Notes under the pieces: model-generated | Databases searched by the model: none | Seen by the model: only the letters and a program-made list of their open reading frames with translations | Told to the model about the DNA's origin: nothing | Translations under genes and position numbers: made by a program | Assembly (NCBI RefSeq): GCF_041381155.1 | Contig: NC_091134.1 | Span: forward strand, 8,402,755-8,466,754 | Length of the DNA: 64,000 nucleotides | Direction of reading: 5' to 3' | From: Argopecten irradians | Taxonomy: Eukaryota > Mollusca > Bivalvia > Pectinida > Pectinidae | Shown here: positions 1 to 13,100 of the stretch, piece after piece | Numbering within the stretch: the stretch's first letter is position 1 | Layout of the letters: every line of letters begins with the position of its first letter

Positions 1-340
1 ATGAACTTTCATTACCCCACGATCCCATTTCAAAATACCTGCTACTGTTTACAGACAGTCTGTTGTGTAAGTTCGTACTATGTACCAATTGCAACATCAC
101 TTTATATAATAACTACATATGTACCTCACCACTATCATAAAATAAAAAAAAGTCAAAAGATTCAGATGCCGTTTTTACGAACTTATTGTCAACTCGAATA
201 ACATTAGTCCACTCATCCTTGTTTTCTTTCTGTTGAATAATTAAAACGTTACTGCGACCACACGTAGACAAGCATTATCACAATACAATTAGCTAAAGCT
301 ATATATAATGTCATCGTTTGTTTTATATTACATATTTCAG
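1..340. other. Left edge, presumed intron
   Basis: This AT-rich stretch lies upstream of the splice acceptor at 331-340 (CATATTTCAG). I see no coding signal beyond short chance frames, and I read it as the tail of an intron of the gene whose last exon follows. Confidence 0.4.
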
Positions 341-786
341 AACAGCAGATACTTGACGACGGGATCGTTGATACAATAGAGGAACTCGAGGTGAATCCTA
401 AAAATACTACCATATACAAATTGAAGTACTTCAGTGTGTTCGAGAACACTGGGTCCAAGATAGGCATGGGTGCAATAGGCAGTGTCTTCACCGCAGCGGC
501 CATTTTAACTGTCATCATCGCCGATTGTAGGACAATCTGTAGACATATCAGACAGATAGGGGCAAGGAACATTCGTAAAAGAACAAGATGCAGGGGCAAG
601 AAGAAGAAAAACTCAACAAAAGTTTCACCAGCCTCGTCCTCGGACACCGGAAATACCAGTAAAGGCACGCCATCTATCGGCGCGCCCAACACGAATTCGC
701 TTACAAAGGACGTCACATCCGGTGATGCAAATGACACATCCGGAGATACAGAGACAAACTCTTTAAAATTAAAAGATGTTGTTTGA
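341..786 (+). CDS. Terminal exon of an unrecognised single-pass membrane protein
   Basis: The frame opens directly after a good acceptor (CATATTTCAG) and reads 147 residues to a TGA. It starts with an acidic stretch (QQILDDGIVDTIEELE), then a putative NTT glycosylation sequon. A hydrophobic segment of about 20 residues follows (around IGSVFTAAAILTVIIADC), then a basic stop-transfer run (Arg/Lys-rich, ending GKKKKN) and a Ser/Thr/Asp-rich tail. That order suggests a type I membrane protein with a cytoplasmic tail of about 80 residues. Upstream exons lie outside the window, so the ectodomain and family are unknown. A reverse-strand open frame overlaps it, but only the forward frame has the splice signal and a sensible membrane topology. 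Confidence 0.6.
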
Positions 787-1674
787 AAATTCGTATATAT
801 TTTCTCGCTTTGTTGTCTCGTCGTCATGAAATATCACCCATATCTATCCGATCAGGTTCTAAACAGTCCCATGCATGTGACGTCCGTCCAGTTTCATTTG
901 GAGTTGAGGGCATTTTTGTCTTATAGACATTTCTAGTTTATTTTATTATCTGTTTACTTAAATGGGCGAGAGTCATCCATGATATTCCAATTATGTTTGA
1001 GTGGATTCAACATGATTTGGGAACGTTTGGTGACCATATTTTAGGCTTGAAACTTAATGAAATGAAAATCTCTCATTCATCGCCAAGTCATTGTAATTAT
1101 TTTTCAATCCATGAAGGGTCGCCTGTAGACTACGCTGATGAGTAGATAAAGGCAGTCATTAATTAGTCTTATTAATATCGTTATCGATATTACTATAAAA
1201 TATGATATGTTGATAAAAGAATCAAACTCCCAAAGGAATGTATCTTTATTTCCTTCAAACTGTAGAGTACACAGATAACACTTCAGGCTTTAAAATGCAA
1301 TATAATGTAAAATTAAATTGAATAATCACACTAGACATTTTGTTGCAATATGTAACCTTGAAAAGTTTGACCTTATGCTTTCTCGTCAGAAAGCTATTGA
1401 ATACAACAAATTTTGACGAAATAAGTTGTAGAAATCAGTTAAAATCAATGGAAAACTTGTAAATTAATTTGTATACATAAGTGTGTAACGATACATACTT
1501 GACATAATGTAAAATCGTTTACTACTGTTATTCTACGTGATGTACTAATTCTTTGTTTTATAGTGGATAAAGGTCCGAAACAAGTTTCTTGATCGAGTTT
1601 AGTTTGATGACGTAACGTCATATCAGACAATTGACTATTACGTCATGATTACAAATACACATACTATTCTACAT
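787..1674. other. Intergenic, AT-rich
   Basis: This is the 3' flank of the preceding exon. I see no gene, RNA or clear repeat. Several CGTCA motifs lie near 1600-1650, just outside the terminal inverted repeat that begins at 1675. Confidence 0.4.
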
Positions 1675-4600
1675 AATTGTGACGGCGACTGACAAAATGG
1701 GCCCAGATGAGGAAAAATCACATTTTCACTTTTTCAAATTTTTATTTACTTTATGGTGTGTAGATCATGTTTACAAAATATTAAAGCCGTAGGATTAAGC
1801 ATTTCAGAGATATGCGACGTTGAATGAGGCAACATGTACATTCATTAATGGCAAAATTAGCGACGTGAAAGCATCACGTCATGAACATTGACGTCATATA
1901 ACAAGGCTGCCAATGACGTTACATAAAACATACACATGCATATGACTATGCTTTGGACTGGTCTTTAACATCAGAATTTATTTCAAATTTTTACAGTTAG
2001 CTCGATCAGTGTTACATGAAACTACATCATTGTCCGTTCTATCAAAATACAAGATAATCTGTGACACGTACATGTAACAATCAAATTCTACGACATGACG
2101 GGGTGAAACACTGCGTACTGTGTGTAACAAAAAAAATGTGTGTTATTTAATTTCATGGTCTCGAATTTTAAAATGTTTTCGTGGGTAGAGATATTTATGG
2201 TTCGCCAATGATACCATTAATGCATCAAATATGATATTTTTTTTATATTGATGGTTCCACAGCAACCGCCAAAAGAACAACTCCACGAGGAAAATTACAT
2301 GCAATGATATTAATTTGTATGTTCGTATTCAGAATTCAAAGAACTGTGCATTTGATTAAAGTGTACATGTATATACTTCCAGATTCTTTTAACTAGAATT
2401 TTGGTATACGAATAGCATTAATGGAGTGACCGATGAGATATGTAACGAAGAAGTCAAATAATATTACATTTATGCATGAACAGATTTTAGCTACATGCAC
2501 ATGCATGCGTATACGCTCATGTGCTAAGAATTGACTAAGTCCGAATAGATGATGTAACCAAAACCGTCAAAACTAAATTTAATGTAGATCAAATGATCAA
2601 ATAAAAAAGACTAATGCATGGAACATCGTATTCGGGTTAGATGAGGTTTTCATGGTGAATCGAGCCCGAACTATCCGATCTCTTTGCGATCACCCTGGGA
2701 CACCACTGCATGTGTACAGGTAACAAGTAATAGATATTTTCAATTCCCCATGTTCCTTTCCGTATGACCGGAATAATGTCGTTCTATCTCATCCACAATA
2801 CGGCATATAATATATACAATTATACATTTCTATATATTTTGTTATATCTTTACATTCAAGATCCATCTTGTTTTTGTATCAGTGATTCTTAATCTGATAG
2901 TAGTGTGCTGGTTTGTTAAATGGTTTTTTTAGACGATATGATATGGGCAGTTCATACATGCACTCGGGATCGAGCAAAGTGGTCACAATATATAGCACCC
3001 AGGAAATGGTGATGGGAAAGGAGGTTGTTATGGTAAACAAAGGCAGTGTTTCTTTATCAGATCAACATTTAAAACACTAAAACGATGCATGTCTTTTACT
3101 TTTTTCTGTTAAATGTGTGTTTTGAGTCAAATATTTAGATTTCTTAAATTGTGAATAAGGAAGTGTTCGTAGTTCTCCGATCAACATATTTTTTTTTAAA
3201 TTTTATATCATGTAGATAAACTACTGGATTTAGTATACTGACCCAACATGGCACATAAAACAAAACACTTGTGGATGGAGTGATCGAATTTAAGAAACGA
3301 TTGATCGCCTTTACATTTCAGACTCTTTTCTTTCAATATATCTGCTAGACAACTCAAGAACTAAACCTAATTGTTAGAGTTCTACTTATATATTTCGGAT
3401 AAAAAACGTAAAGAGAAATTGCAATACACACGATTGAAAAGAAAAAGACACAAAATATGTTTCAAACTGAGGGTTCTGAGAATTAATAACAATTTATATC
3501 AATTTGAACCCACCACAGTACCAATGGATAACTATAGAGGTCCTTATGCTCTGGATCAAATGTTCCACCGGGTTTTTTTTGTCTTGATTATAAGACCCTT
3601 AAAACCAATATACGTACACTCTGGTACACAGATACAAATTTATATAAATTGTAACTAATTCTCAGACCCCTGTGGTTTCTAAAATAGTTTTTTTTCTGCA
3701 TAAAGCTGTTTCTAGATGGTGTAGATGAACTGAAAAATAATGTTTCACCCTAAGATTTCTGCATTAATGAGTGATTTAACTAGACCGAGTAGGGTTGGTG
3801 TGCGGGATTCTAAAAAACTGTACAAAGTATATGAATCATCTTCGTCCCTTGACAACTCCATGCACCATGTACTGTATACTGTCATCAAAATTTATGCTTT
3901 GGTCACAATGATCGGCCGCTATCTGGAGATAGGGGGTAATCGGGAGTACACCGCTGGTTTTGGGCCATTTCCGATATCGCACAACACCGGTCAAAAAATT
4001 TGTCCGACATAATTTACATTAAAAGGAGGCCGTGCGGTAATCGCATGGCGTCTGTTTCCAAAGAGAATTTTTTGGAGGCGGGTGAGGCAGTGAATATCGA
4101 CCTAACAAATCTAATGCTTAATCGGCCGATTATCATATGATGTCCGGGCAATAACCGGCCTATTCACTTGACATCGTATGAATATCGCCTAAGTAGATTA
4201 TGGATAACGAAGGACACTTGTACCCCAGGCCCGGCTAAATGTCGGGCGATGTGATTACCGCTCGATTCCCGGCCGGATATCGGACGATGCTCAGGATAAG
4301 TGGCCGATTATGAAATTCTACGAGACACCGGAGATATTCTTACTTTGAATTAAAACTCTTCGGGCACGTCCTCGATGCTGTCTGAGAGTCCCGTCCATCG
4401 GCCGGCCATGTCTGGTGTCCGGCCGGAGACCAGGAAAAATGGCTAAAATTCATGCCGGGAATACATCTTAAGCCTTATCAGAAGGGGTTGTGTACGGAAG
4501 TCCACTATAAATACCGCATTACTTGTTATCATCGTCGCATAGTTCTACACAAAAAATATACATCTTTTGCACTGATCAGAAACTTTACTTATTCTCATAC

Positions 4601-5562
4601 AAAATTAAAGATCATCCACAGGTGTTTGGTTTTATAGATATTTTCTCACTCTCGCTCTCTCTACTAGAACTACGTATGTATTCATGTAAAGAGAAAAAAA
4701 ATATGTATTGAGCCAAACACCTCTGGTTCATCTACAGAGTTCAATTATTGGCTGATGAAATCGGCATCCTTGTCCTCTAAAAAATTTTTAAAGAATACTT
4801 CTAACACAATTTTCTTGCCTTTATTTTGTCTTTAAAAGAACATCCCGTTGTTTGCATTTTAAGTTTCCACACTCGTGATATGTTTGCTTCATGTATATCA
4901 ATGTATTCGGTATATTTTCAGTGACTTTTACGACTCTGGTTTTCGATATTTTATTTTAAATATGTTACGACATATTTCAAAATATTATAACTTGTGAAAG
5001 AGCAAAGCCTGTGAAATTTCCAGAATATCCGCGGAGAAACAATATTGCCAGATAAGATTAAAAAATGTTAAACCGTATTAAATCAATTACAAATATTTTT
5101 GTCCGGATCCCCTGACATGTGGCATATTGGAATTTCAGTCAAATATCTGCATAACTACTCATTGAGATAAATCAGGATTTGTTTCACTGTTATCTTCGAT
5201 TTATTTCCATGAATATATTAATTGTTATCTCCACTAACGAAGAGAAAACAATCTCAATATTTTTTCTAATATGCTGTTCGCAGCTATATTTATTCATTTA
5301 TTTATATCTTTGTTAGACCGTACCTACATGTATATACTGATCACCTGATACTCACCAGTCTACCCTTCATTTTATGTATTGATAGTGTACAGGTAGTAAA
5401 ATCTATACATTAAATGCGGGCTTTATGAAACGTAGTTTATTGAGAGTTTCCGCAAACAAACGTGGTGACGTCGGCAAAACATGTGCGTAACTTTATAACG
5501 TCATTTATTCCAACGTCATAATCGCCGCATCTGGGCCCATTTTGTCAGTCGCCGTCACAATT
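1675..5562. mobile_element. Putative 3.9-kb element bounded by 35-bp perfect inverted repeats
   Basis: A 35-nt sequence at 1675-1709 (AATTGTGACGGCGACTGACA…) recurs as a perfect reverse complement at 5528-5562, and both copies point inward. No long frame lies between them, so if this is a DNA transposon it is non-autonomous or decayed. I could not assign a clean target-site duplication (ATAA on the left and TTAA on the right differ by one base). Alternatively, these could be two insertions of one short repeat. Confidence 0.4.
3905..4445. other. GC-rich island with clustered CGGCCG / CCGGCC palindromes
   Basis: In otherwise AT-rich DNA, this stretch of about 540 bp carries at least eight CGGCC-type motifs (for example GATCGGCCGC, AATCGGCCGATT, CCCGGCCGGATATCGG, ATCGGCCGGCCATG, GTCCGGCCGG). 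They are often set in near-palindromes and spaced irregularly. No frame longer than about 90 codons crosses it and no splice pattern is convincing. It could be the remnant of a different repeat or a CpG-rich regulatory island. Confidence 0.4.
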
Positions 5563-5837
5563 AAGGAATGATTTTTATTTTTGTTCTTTATTGGTGTGTT
5601 AACTGCATTTGTTGGACAGATATTTTGAATGACGCGCGTCAAATTATTTTGTTGAAGAATTAAAAAATACAGAAACAATAGGCCAAATCTGGTGCGCATT
5701 AACACTACTTGCGGAAGTCAGTGTTCCGGTGAATGTATGATTGCGCGACAACCGACTGCGTTTACACAAGTGAAAACAATTTCCCAGTTGGTAAGGTTAT
5801 ATAGCCAAGAAGAAACGGAAATGCATATATATAAATA

Positions 5838-6870
5838 TATTAACATATGCCCCTATATAGTCAATGGGAGGGGAGTTGCGTTCAAAGTAGCGTAATCGCA
5901 ATGACGTATGAATACAAACGCAGTGCAGGTTCGGACTACTTCTAGTTCACGCTTCGATACGATTTTGCGTCATAAGTTGACAGATTTCAAAATGACATTA
6001 TAGAGTTTCTATTAGATCCAATTAAATATATGTATTTGATAACAAAACAAAAAATGTGTATGTGTTCAAGCATTGTAACGGTAATAAACAACAAAATGAA
6101 TCGGTGGTCGGGGCTACGACCGAGCTTTCCTCGGGATATTTCGGGGGAATTATATACAGTTGTTACGTCAGTATGTGTGTACGGTCACTCATATCACCTA
6201 TATATATAGAACATCTGATTGTCGGCGAACAATTCTGTGATCGTCTAAGGGAACAATAGGTTAACAGGTCATGTACAGGTTTCCAGAAAAATAAAAACAT
6301 TACAGGTAGTACCCTATCCGAAAAAGTATCATCAGCTTTCCCCCCGTCTTTGCATTCAAAATAGGCCTACACACACCATGCAAACACTTGTCTTTCCTTC
6401 GTATAATAAAATATAAGTCATGACTATAAAGAATTTAGTCTATATCGCGTTCGTAGACCGACACATTCATGACAAATATTCAGCAGCTCAACGGTCATAC
6501 CACTTCGGACCGCATCACTACCCTGACAACGATACATACCGGTAGTCGTTCCGCCTCGGTTATCTCAATTTTTATTCGAAATGAACATTATTGATGCATT
6601 ATCAAATTGAAGAAAACCCAACATATTTTAAAATAATTGAAAGGTGTCATTGTTATATTTCAAATCAAACTGCAGCAATAACATTCAACAATCGGAACTA
6701 TATCTTCGGTCATCCTGACTTCCGAAGTTACTCAAATTAGCAACCATCGCCGTTTTGAATATGACGTAAAAGTATACTTATATATTCGCTACATGTAGAA
6801 TATGTCTGTATCCCATTGCGTTCAAACCATCTTTAACGCAATCAAAACACTGTTCAATCTCTATATATAT
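5838..6870 (-). mobile_element. Dispersed 1.1-kb repeat, copy 1 (inverted relative to 47.5 kb)
   Basis: Read as the reverse complement, this segment aligns along its length with 47480-48545. Shared blocks include the strings ending in CAGGATGACCGAAGATATAG, ATAACAATGACACCTTT, GATGCGGTCCGAAGTGG and CCCATTGACTATATAG. Divergence is clear, with many substitutions and indels. The 6795-6870 end carries the arm ATGTCTGTATCCCATTGC…CACTGTTCAATCT, which is one arm of the hairpin that ends copy 2. No coding capacity is seen, so it is probably a non-autonomous transposon. Confidence 0.65.
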
Positions 6871-8645
6871 GGGAGAAGGAATATATATCAATACTTCAAT
6901 ATCAATATATGAAAATCTGTGGAAGAATGCAACATTGACAATTTTGTAAAATATGAAAGAAAGTTGTAGATTTGGAATATAAATAAATTTGGTGGTGAAA
7001 TGGTGGTGAAAGAGAGAAAGAAACAAGTTATTTACGTCTATCAATATCATTTTCATAGGATGATGAACACGAATTGTGTTACATTATCAATTTGAATGCA
7101 CAATGGGACAAGCCTACGTGTATGTTAAGTTATTCAATATGTGGGAATATGATGTATAGAATAACATAGGAAGTTATGTACATTTCGTAATATCCGGGTA
7201 ATTGTATCACCTGGAGGCACAGCATTCCGTTACAATAGTAAGCTGTCACCTGGTTTGAAGCGGGGTTGAATTGGTAGTGTGTGATAAAGTATCTGTATTG
7301 TATTATAATCAACAGTCTGCATTTGTCTACATTTTGGTTTATTGAAACGATACTGATATAATCATGAGCAATTTAAAATGTATGTATTTGTCTGTATGCT
7401 TGATTAATAATTAATTAATTATCTTCACTTTTTAACATATCTAATATTTATTCTATAATTTAATGATATCCAATTTGTTATGAAACATACGTACGCGTAT
7501 TACTGTATTATATTTTGTATTTGATGACCAGACTTCGCGGCTATTGTTTATACTGTTCATATGTGTAATAATAAGTAGCATGAATGATGTGTAAGTGTAG
7601 GCCTTACAAATGATTCAAAGTGTACATACAGAGTGCTGTTTTTATAAATGTGGTAAGTATGATAAATTTGAGGAATAGGGGAAATATTCAAATCCAAGAA
7701 TGAAATATTTTATAGTATACATGTATTAATAGATTATTTGAATAAATGTTTTTTTTCATATTGTCTATCTGTTATTAGTTTGTTTATGTGTATCACTATA
7801 GAATTGAATCGACAACTTTATTTTGAGTGATATTTATGTTTCTGTTTACTCAACTAGTTGTCACATCACTTACATTATTCTTTGTACAGATTAAACCATG
7901 TTAAATATTGTATTACATGTATGTTATTCTATCTATGTAATCTTCAAATTGGAGGAAATAAAGAGAATAATAATAAAAATGAAACGTTTTGTATCATCGC
8001 TTCTGATTGGCTAATACGGCGGCGTTTTGATTTCATAGAAAAAAAGTCCCCCAATAAAGAATTTTTTGAAGAGATTATCTATAGTTCATCAAAATATAAG
8101 GATTAAATTGAATGTAATTTTATGTAATGGAGATATAACACCAAAAAATGTAATAGAACTCTAAATAAACTGCGACGCCAAGTATGTTTAATGTTGTAAA
8201 ACTCACTCACAGTTGACAAATACACTTCTAGCAGCCAAAAGGAATAAGAAATAGGAAATTAATTAAAGTAAGACTGCATCATGTATTTGTGTTTCGTGTA
8301 CACACTCTACGTCACGATCTAGCCGGAGATTATTACGTCAATGTCTCTATGGCTACTTACAAGGTCACAGTAAGGGTACTGAGTAACACTAATACATTCA
8401 TGTACATATATTTACCTACAGTAGCTAGGATTTATTTACCATTTCATTTGTTTAATTTGCATTTCAAACCGTTTTACCTAAGATTTCTTGTTTATATTTA
8501 TTAATATAAACCAAACTTTGATGAGCTCTTTCGAATGGCGTTCTTATTTTTAAAATCGATCAATTATTTAAGAAGTTAAAATTTTGTCACAAAATGGCTG
8601 ATTCACCTTTCGTGCAAGTAACTCGACAAGCAATGTGAGAAAATA
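6871..8645. other. Intergenic, AT-rich
   Basis: This stretch is AT-rich with only short chance frames. I see no exon with usable splice sites and no RNA gene. Confidence 0.4.
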
Positions 8646-8797
8646 ACTCTTTCATATGTAAATTATGTAGGATAGAACTATTCCACCCTCGGGTACAGAA
8701 TTTTGGGTCAGAAACCTCGGCAAGCCTCGGTTCTGACCCAAAATTCTGTACCCTCGGGTGGAATAGTTCTATCCTACATATGTACATATGAAAGAGT
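8646..8797. repeat. Near-perfect snapback hairpin (MITE-like)
   Basis: The arms at 8646-8714 and 8729-8797 are almost perfect reverse complements. They open with ACTCTTTCATATG and close with CATATGAAAGAGT, around a loop of about 15 nt. The conserved core includes CCACCCTCGGGTACAG. The whole is about 150 bp with no coding role, consistent with a small foldback MITE. Confidence 0.75.
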
Positions 8798-9926
8798 CAT
8801 ATAATACCTACTAGTATCTCCCCGTGACGTCCGTCTTCCCGCGAGGGATTACACATAGATATACATATGGTTATGATATATTTGACATAACCCTTGACAA
8901 CTCTGTTCTGGTATATTTTGTCCTAGTAAGGTCACATTTCAATCAAAAAATGATTTAAAGAATTTTACCAACAATATTAAATATTCGAAAACTTACATGC
9001 CCACAATTTGATGATACAGTACGTTTATTTCATTAAATGCACATAATCTCATTATATCAATGAAGAGTTAATGATACAACATTAACAACGCCATTTCGAT
9101 GACGTCATCAGTAAAATGAATCGCTAAAGGATACAACGCATTTGTGAAAAAATCACCACCTTTGGCTACATTCAAACAAATCCCATTGGCACAAGGGGCT
9201 ACTATTCATACGTAATATGCCATTCCTTTTTGTGTACATAGTATCTCTCTATATCTATAAAATATATATTATAAATAAGTTGTCCTGCTTTGGTTAAAGA
9301 GATAAAATATACCTAGACAAAAAGAGGTCAGGATAAGCCTATATCAGTCAACCACTAAAGTCGAAGAAGAGGTGTATCGGGTAGAATTGGATCCGGTCTA
9401 TCCCGAACCATTGGTGCCCGGTAACTTTTTCACGGAGGGTGCCGCTCTTATGGAAACTATTGTATTTTTCAAGCAAATGTCGGAATAAAAGAATAAAACA
9501 TCAACGTGTGTGATCGGATCTAGTGTCTGAAATTAGCCAATGTCCCAAGGTCCCGAATTACGGGGTCATCTAACCTTAAATGATATTAAATGTAGAGAAA
9601 GCCCGCTGGTACCATTACAACGGAACCCCTCTTGATCTATCGTGCATAGATGTATACAGGTTACGTGATAGGTCGTGTTACCTAGGTTCAAATATATATA
9701 CCAAATGAACAGTAACACATATAGGGGTCACTTATATACATAAACACTTCCTTGTCAATCCATCACCAGTGTCCAGGGTAGCCAGAATTCCGACCATCGT
9801 CACGAATGTGCAGGCTTCGACACACAGGACACAGACCTTATACCCCTGTGTAGTCTCTAAATCACACAGAGAATAACCATGTTTTTGTCTTGGATAATAA
9901 CTTGAAATTTTCACGTGACTTTGAAA
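8798..9926. other. Intergenic region upstream of the AA15-like gene
   Basis: No exon was found. A perfect CRE-type octamer TGACGTCA lies at 9100-9107, and an E-box palindrome TCACGTGA lies at 9911-9918, about 10 bp before the start codon of the next gene. Both are motif matches only. Confidence 0.3.
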
Positions 9927-10133
9927 ATGCCGGGTCCACGTGCAGCCCGACTCCCCGGGCTGGTGTTTTTCTGTGTATTGGTGTTATGTATCAAGGAAAC
10001 TGTGGGACAAGCGGCCCTATATGCCCCGCCCGGTCGATCGGCGATGTGGGCCTACCTTGGGAATGCAGCATACGCCTCAAACCTCACGCCTAACTTCGAC
10101 TATACCACCAACCTGAATTGTGGCGGGAAAATT
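9927..10133 (+). CDS. AA15-like gene, exon 1 (signal peptide and PPxRS motif)
   Basis: This exon has 69 codons, from ATG at 9927 to a phase-0 donor (ATT|GTGAGT). It encodes the signal peptide and the N-terminal strand with PPGRSAMW, ending NCGGKI. The ATG is chosen because a hydrophobic leader follows at once. An upstream in-frame GTG at 9915 is not needed. Confidence 0.85.
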
Positions 10134-13100
10134 GTGAGTTCATTTTTATTAAAGAAAAGTAAACCTGTATTTCTATTTTTTGAATTTTTTTTTAGTTTTG
10201 TATTTTGGCTATGTCAAATAATATTACATATATATATATGTATATCATTTTACACTGTATATTATATTCCTGCAAAGACATGTACACAATGTCCTGAATC
10301 CTACCAGGTTACAGATTAATCAATATTCTTTTATTTTGAAAAAAAATCTTCGCTCAAGTGTATGTATATAAATGCAACACAAAAAAGTTAATTATTTCTC
10401 ATATAAAGATTTTAATCGCAATCTCAGTAATTTGTCCTTCTTCAGCTAAGAAATATTGATAAGAGTATACATATAGAACCTATTTTGGTCAGGCAAACTT
10501 GTTTGCTTCCATTTGAGGTTAACGCGTTGAACAATTCAAGACCTACGATAAGGATATAATTTATTCACTTTTCCATTCTTTTTGGTTCATTTTACGAATC
10601 TGTTTATAATCATGACGTTAAAGTATAAGTTTTAGTTATTTGTCGTCGATCCATGTATAAATGGAACTTAGACCCCAAGATACTATGCTATACCTTTACA
10701 TGTATGACAGTACACTTAAATACATACTTGATATTACCCTTTACATGTATGACAGTACACTTAAATACATACTTGATATTACCCTTTACATGTATGACAG
10801 TACACTTAAAAACATACTTGATATTACCCTTTACATGCATGTCAGTACACTTAAATACATACTTGATATTACCCTTTACATGTATGACAGTACACTTAAA
10901 TACATACTTGATATTACCTTTTACATGTATGACAGTACACTTAAATACATACTTGATATTATCCTTTACATGCATGTCAGTACACTTAAATACATACTTG
11001 ATATTATCCTTTACATGCATGACAGTACCCTTTACATACATGAATGCACCCTTTACATTTTCATACATGGTACTATATATCCTTTACATACATGGCAATA
11101 CGTTTTACTTACATGATAGTATAAAAGTATCCTTTTTACTTACATTATATAGTACCCTTTACCTGTATGTAATTATGCATCGTCTAGCTAGGTAAATCAT
11201 AATTATTAACTATCTATAGGATACAGTGTATTTAGATTTATACATATATATATCTAGAATCGTTTAGTTTGCCATTTAAGATCTAAGTAAGCGTTCGGTT
11301 TAATAAACCCTGTGTACGCACTAACTTCCGTGACTTCTGCCTTCATCGTGCTTGCTCCCGGCGCTTACAATATTTATGTAATACTGTACAGTAGATAGAA
11401 TAACTCAGTCTGATTAGAATTATCGATCGTAAGGACTTGTTGTTAACATGATGTTTACGAACAAAACCAAAAACAAAACTGTATAATTGTCTTTTCAAAA
11501 AAAATAAAATAAAAATCTAAGTACACTGTACGCGTTAACACACTAACTTCCCTGTTTATTACGCGAGACCAACGTCAAGTGACTATGGGTGAATATCTCC
11601 TGATCTGGAAGAATATTGATATCGGGTATTATTTTATTATCAAATAAAGAAAACCATTTTTGCGCAGGAAATTGAAGGACTGCGTGCAGTGTTATTGCAT
11701 TCATGACAATAATTTAATTTCCATTTAATTTCAAGTTGTTAATATGTACAACTGTATTTACGGATATTAAGCTCTAAGAACTTGTGGAAAGAAAGCTTTG
11801 AAATTACTCCTTGAAAACAGAAAACTTGCGCAATATCTATCAAAGTTACTGAGATTTATACATATATATGCACGTCCATTATTATTTGTTTATGACATGC
11901 CATGTCTGATTATGTCGTCAATTTATATTAAGGTAACACCAACCACTTACAAGACGTCATGCGGCCCATGTGGTGACGCAATTGACCCTGCCAACCCTTC
12001 GGCGGTCAGACCGAATGAGGCCCCTGGGGGTGAATTTGCTATTGGAGAAGTTGTATGGTATTACCATGAAGGCGCCAACATCAATGTTACCCTTGACGTT
12101 CGGACACCTCTAGCCGGTGGATTTTACCAATTCGCAATTTGCAAAACCGAAGCTTCGACGGTTGTCACGCATGATTGCTTTACTCATAAACTAATATGGG
12201 CTAATACAGGTCAAACAACCATCCCGGCGCCGACTTACAGCGGGTATGCCACCTATACTCTTCAACTTCCGGTCGGACTAACGTGTGATAACTGTGTACT
12301 TCAGTGGAAATGGATAGGTGGGTAAAGTTATATGTCTAGGAAACAATCCCTGGTTAGATGGTTCTGGAAACATGGGGTTTACACAGTCAACTTTCCCGTA
12401 AATAAAACAACGCTATTCAAAGTCTTTTGGCGGCACCGTTAACGTTGACTTGAGTAATTGTGAGTCATTTCTGCTCTGACATCATTTGAGTTAAAATTAA
12501 TTCGTCTACTTTCACTACGCGCTAAAGATCCTTGAAGCCGCCTATAAGAAAATTGTATTCATCCAGCTTTTATTGAGAAAAAATATTAACTATGAGAATG
12601 ATAAAAATAATATAGAAATGATAATAATGATTTTAATTATTATACAACAAATGCCAAAAAAGTAGTTCATGCGTGAACACATGGTATTTATCTTAATCTC
12701 GTCAGTTGTGTTTAAAAACTACACCGAACCTTCTAAAACTCGCTGTGTAAGTACATTGTACTTTGTTTTCAAAATATAACTAACTGACGCTGACAAAACA
12801 TATTGAAATAGCAATGTTGTTTCGTTGATTCGTTAAAAAAGAATATGATGCAAAACATATTATCCGTCCGCAAAGTAAAAATGCCTGGTAACAAATTGTT
12901 TGAACAAAGCTGAGACTGTGTCATCACCACACCTAAAGGTCCATATAAAATAACTAAAATGGTAAATTAAATATGGCTATATATAAAATTTGTTAATAAA
13001 GTGCTATTCGTGACACGGTAATTTGAACCAGAAAAAAACGGTAAGTGAAGAGATCCGGTATGAAGTTTTAAAATATATTTTTTCTCTAATAGGTTGATTA

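Noticed and set aside
249..827. 192-codon reverse-strand frame
   Set aside because: It is antisense to the 341-786 exon, which has a splice acceptor and coherent membrane topology. The reverse frame has no recognisable domain.
10653..11195. Frames of 126-180 codons on both strands
   Set aside because: They translate the 45-bp minisatellite inside intron 1. The unit length divisible by three without stops explains them.
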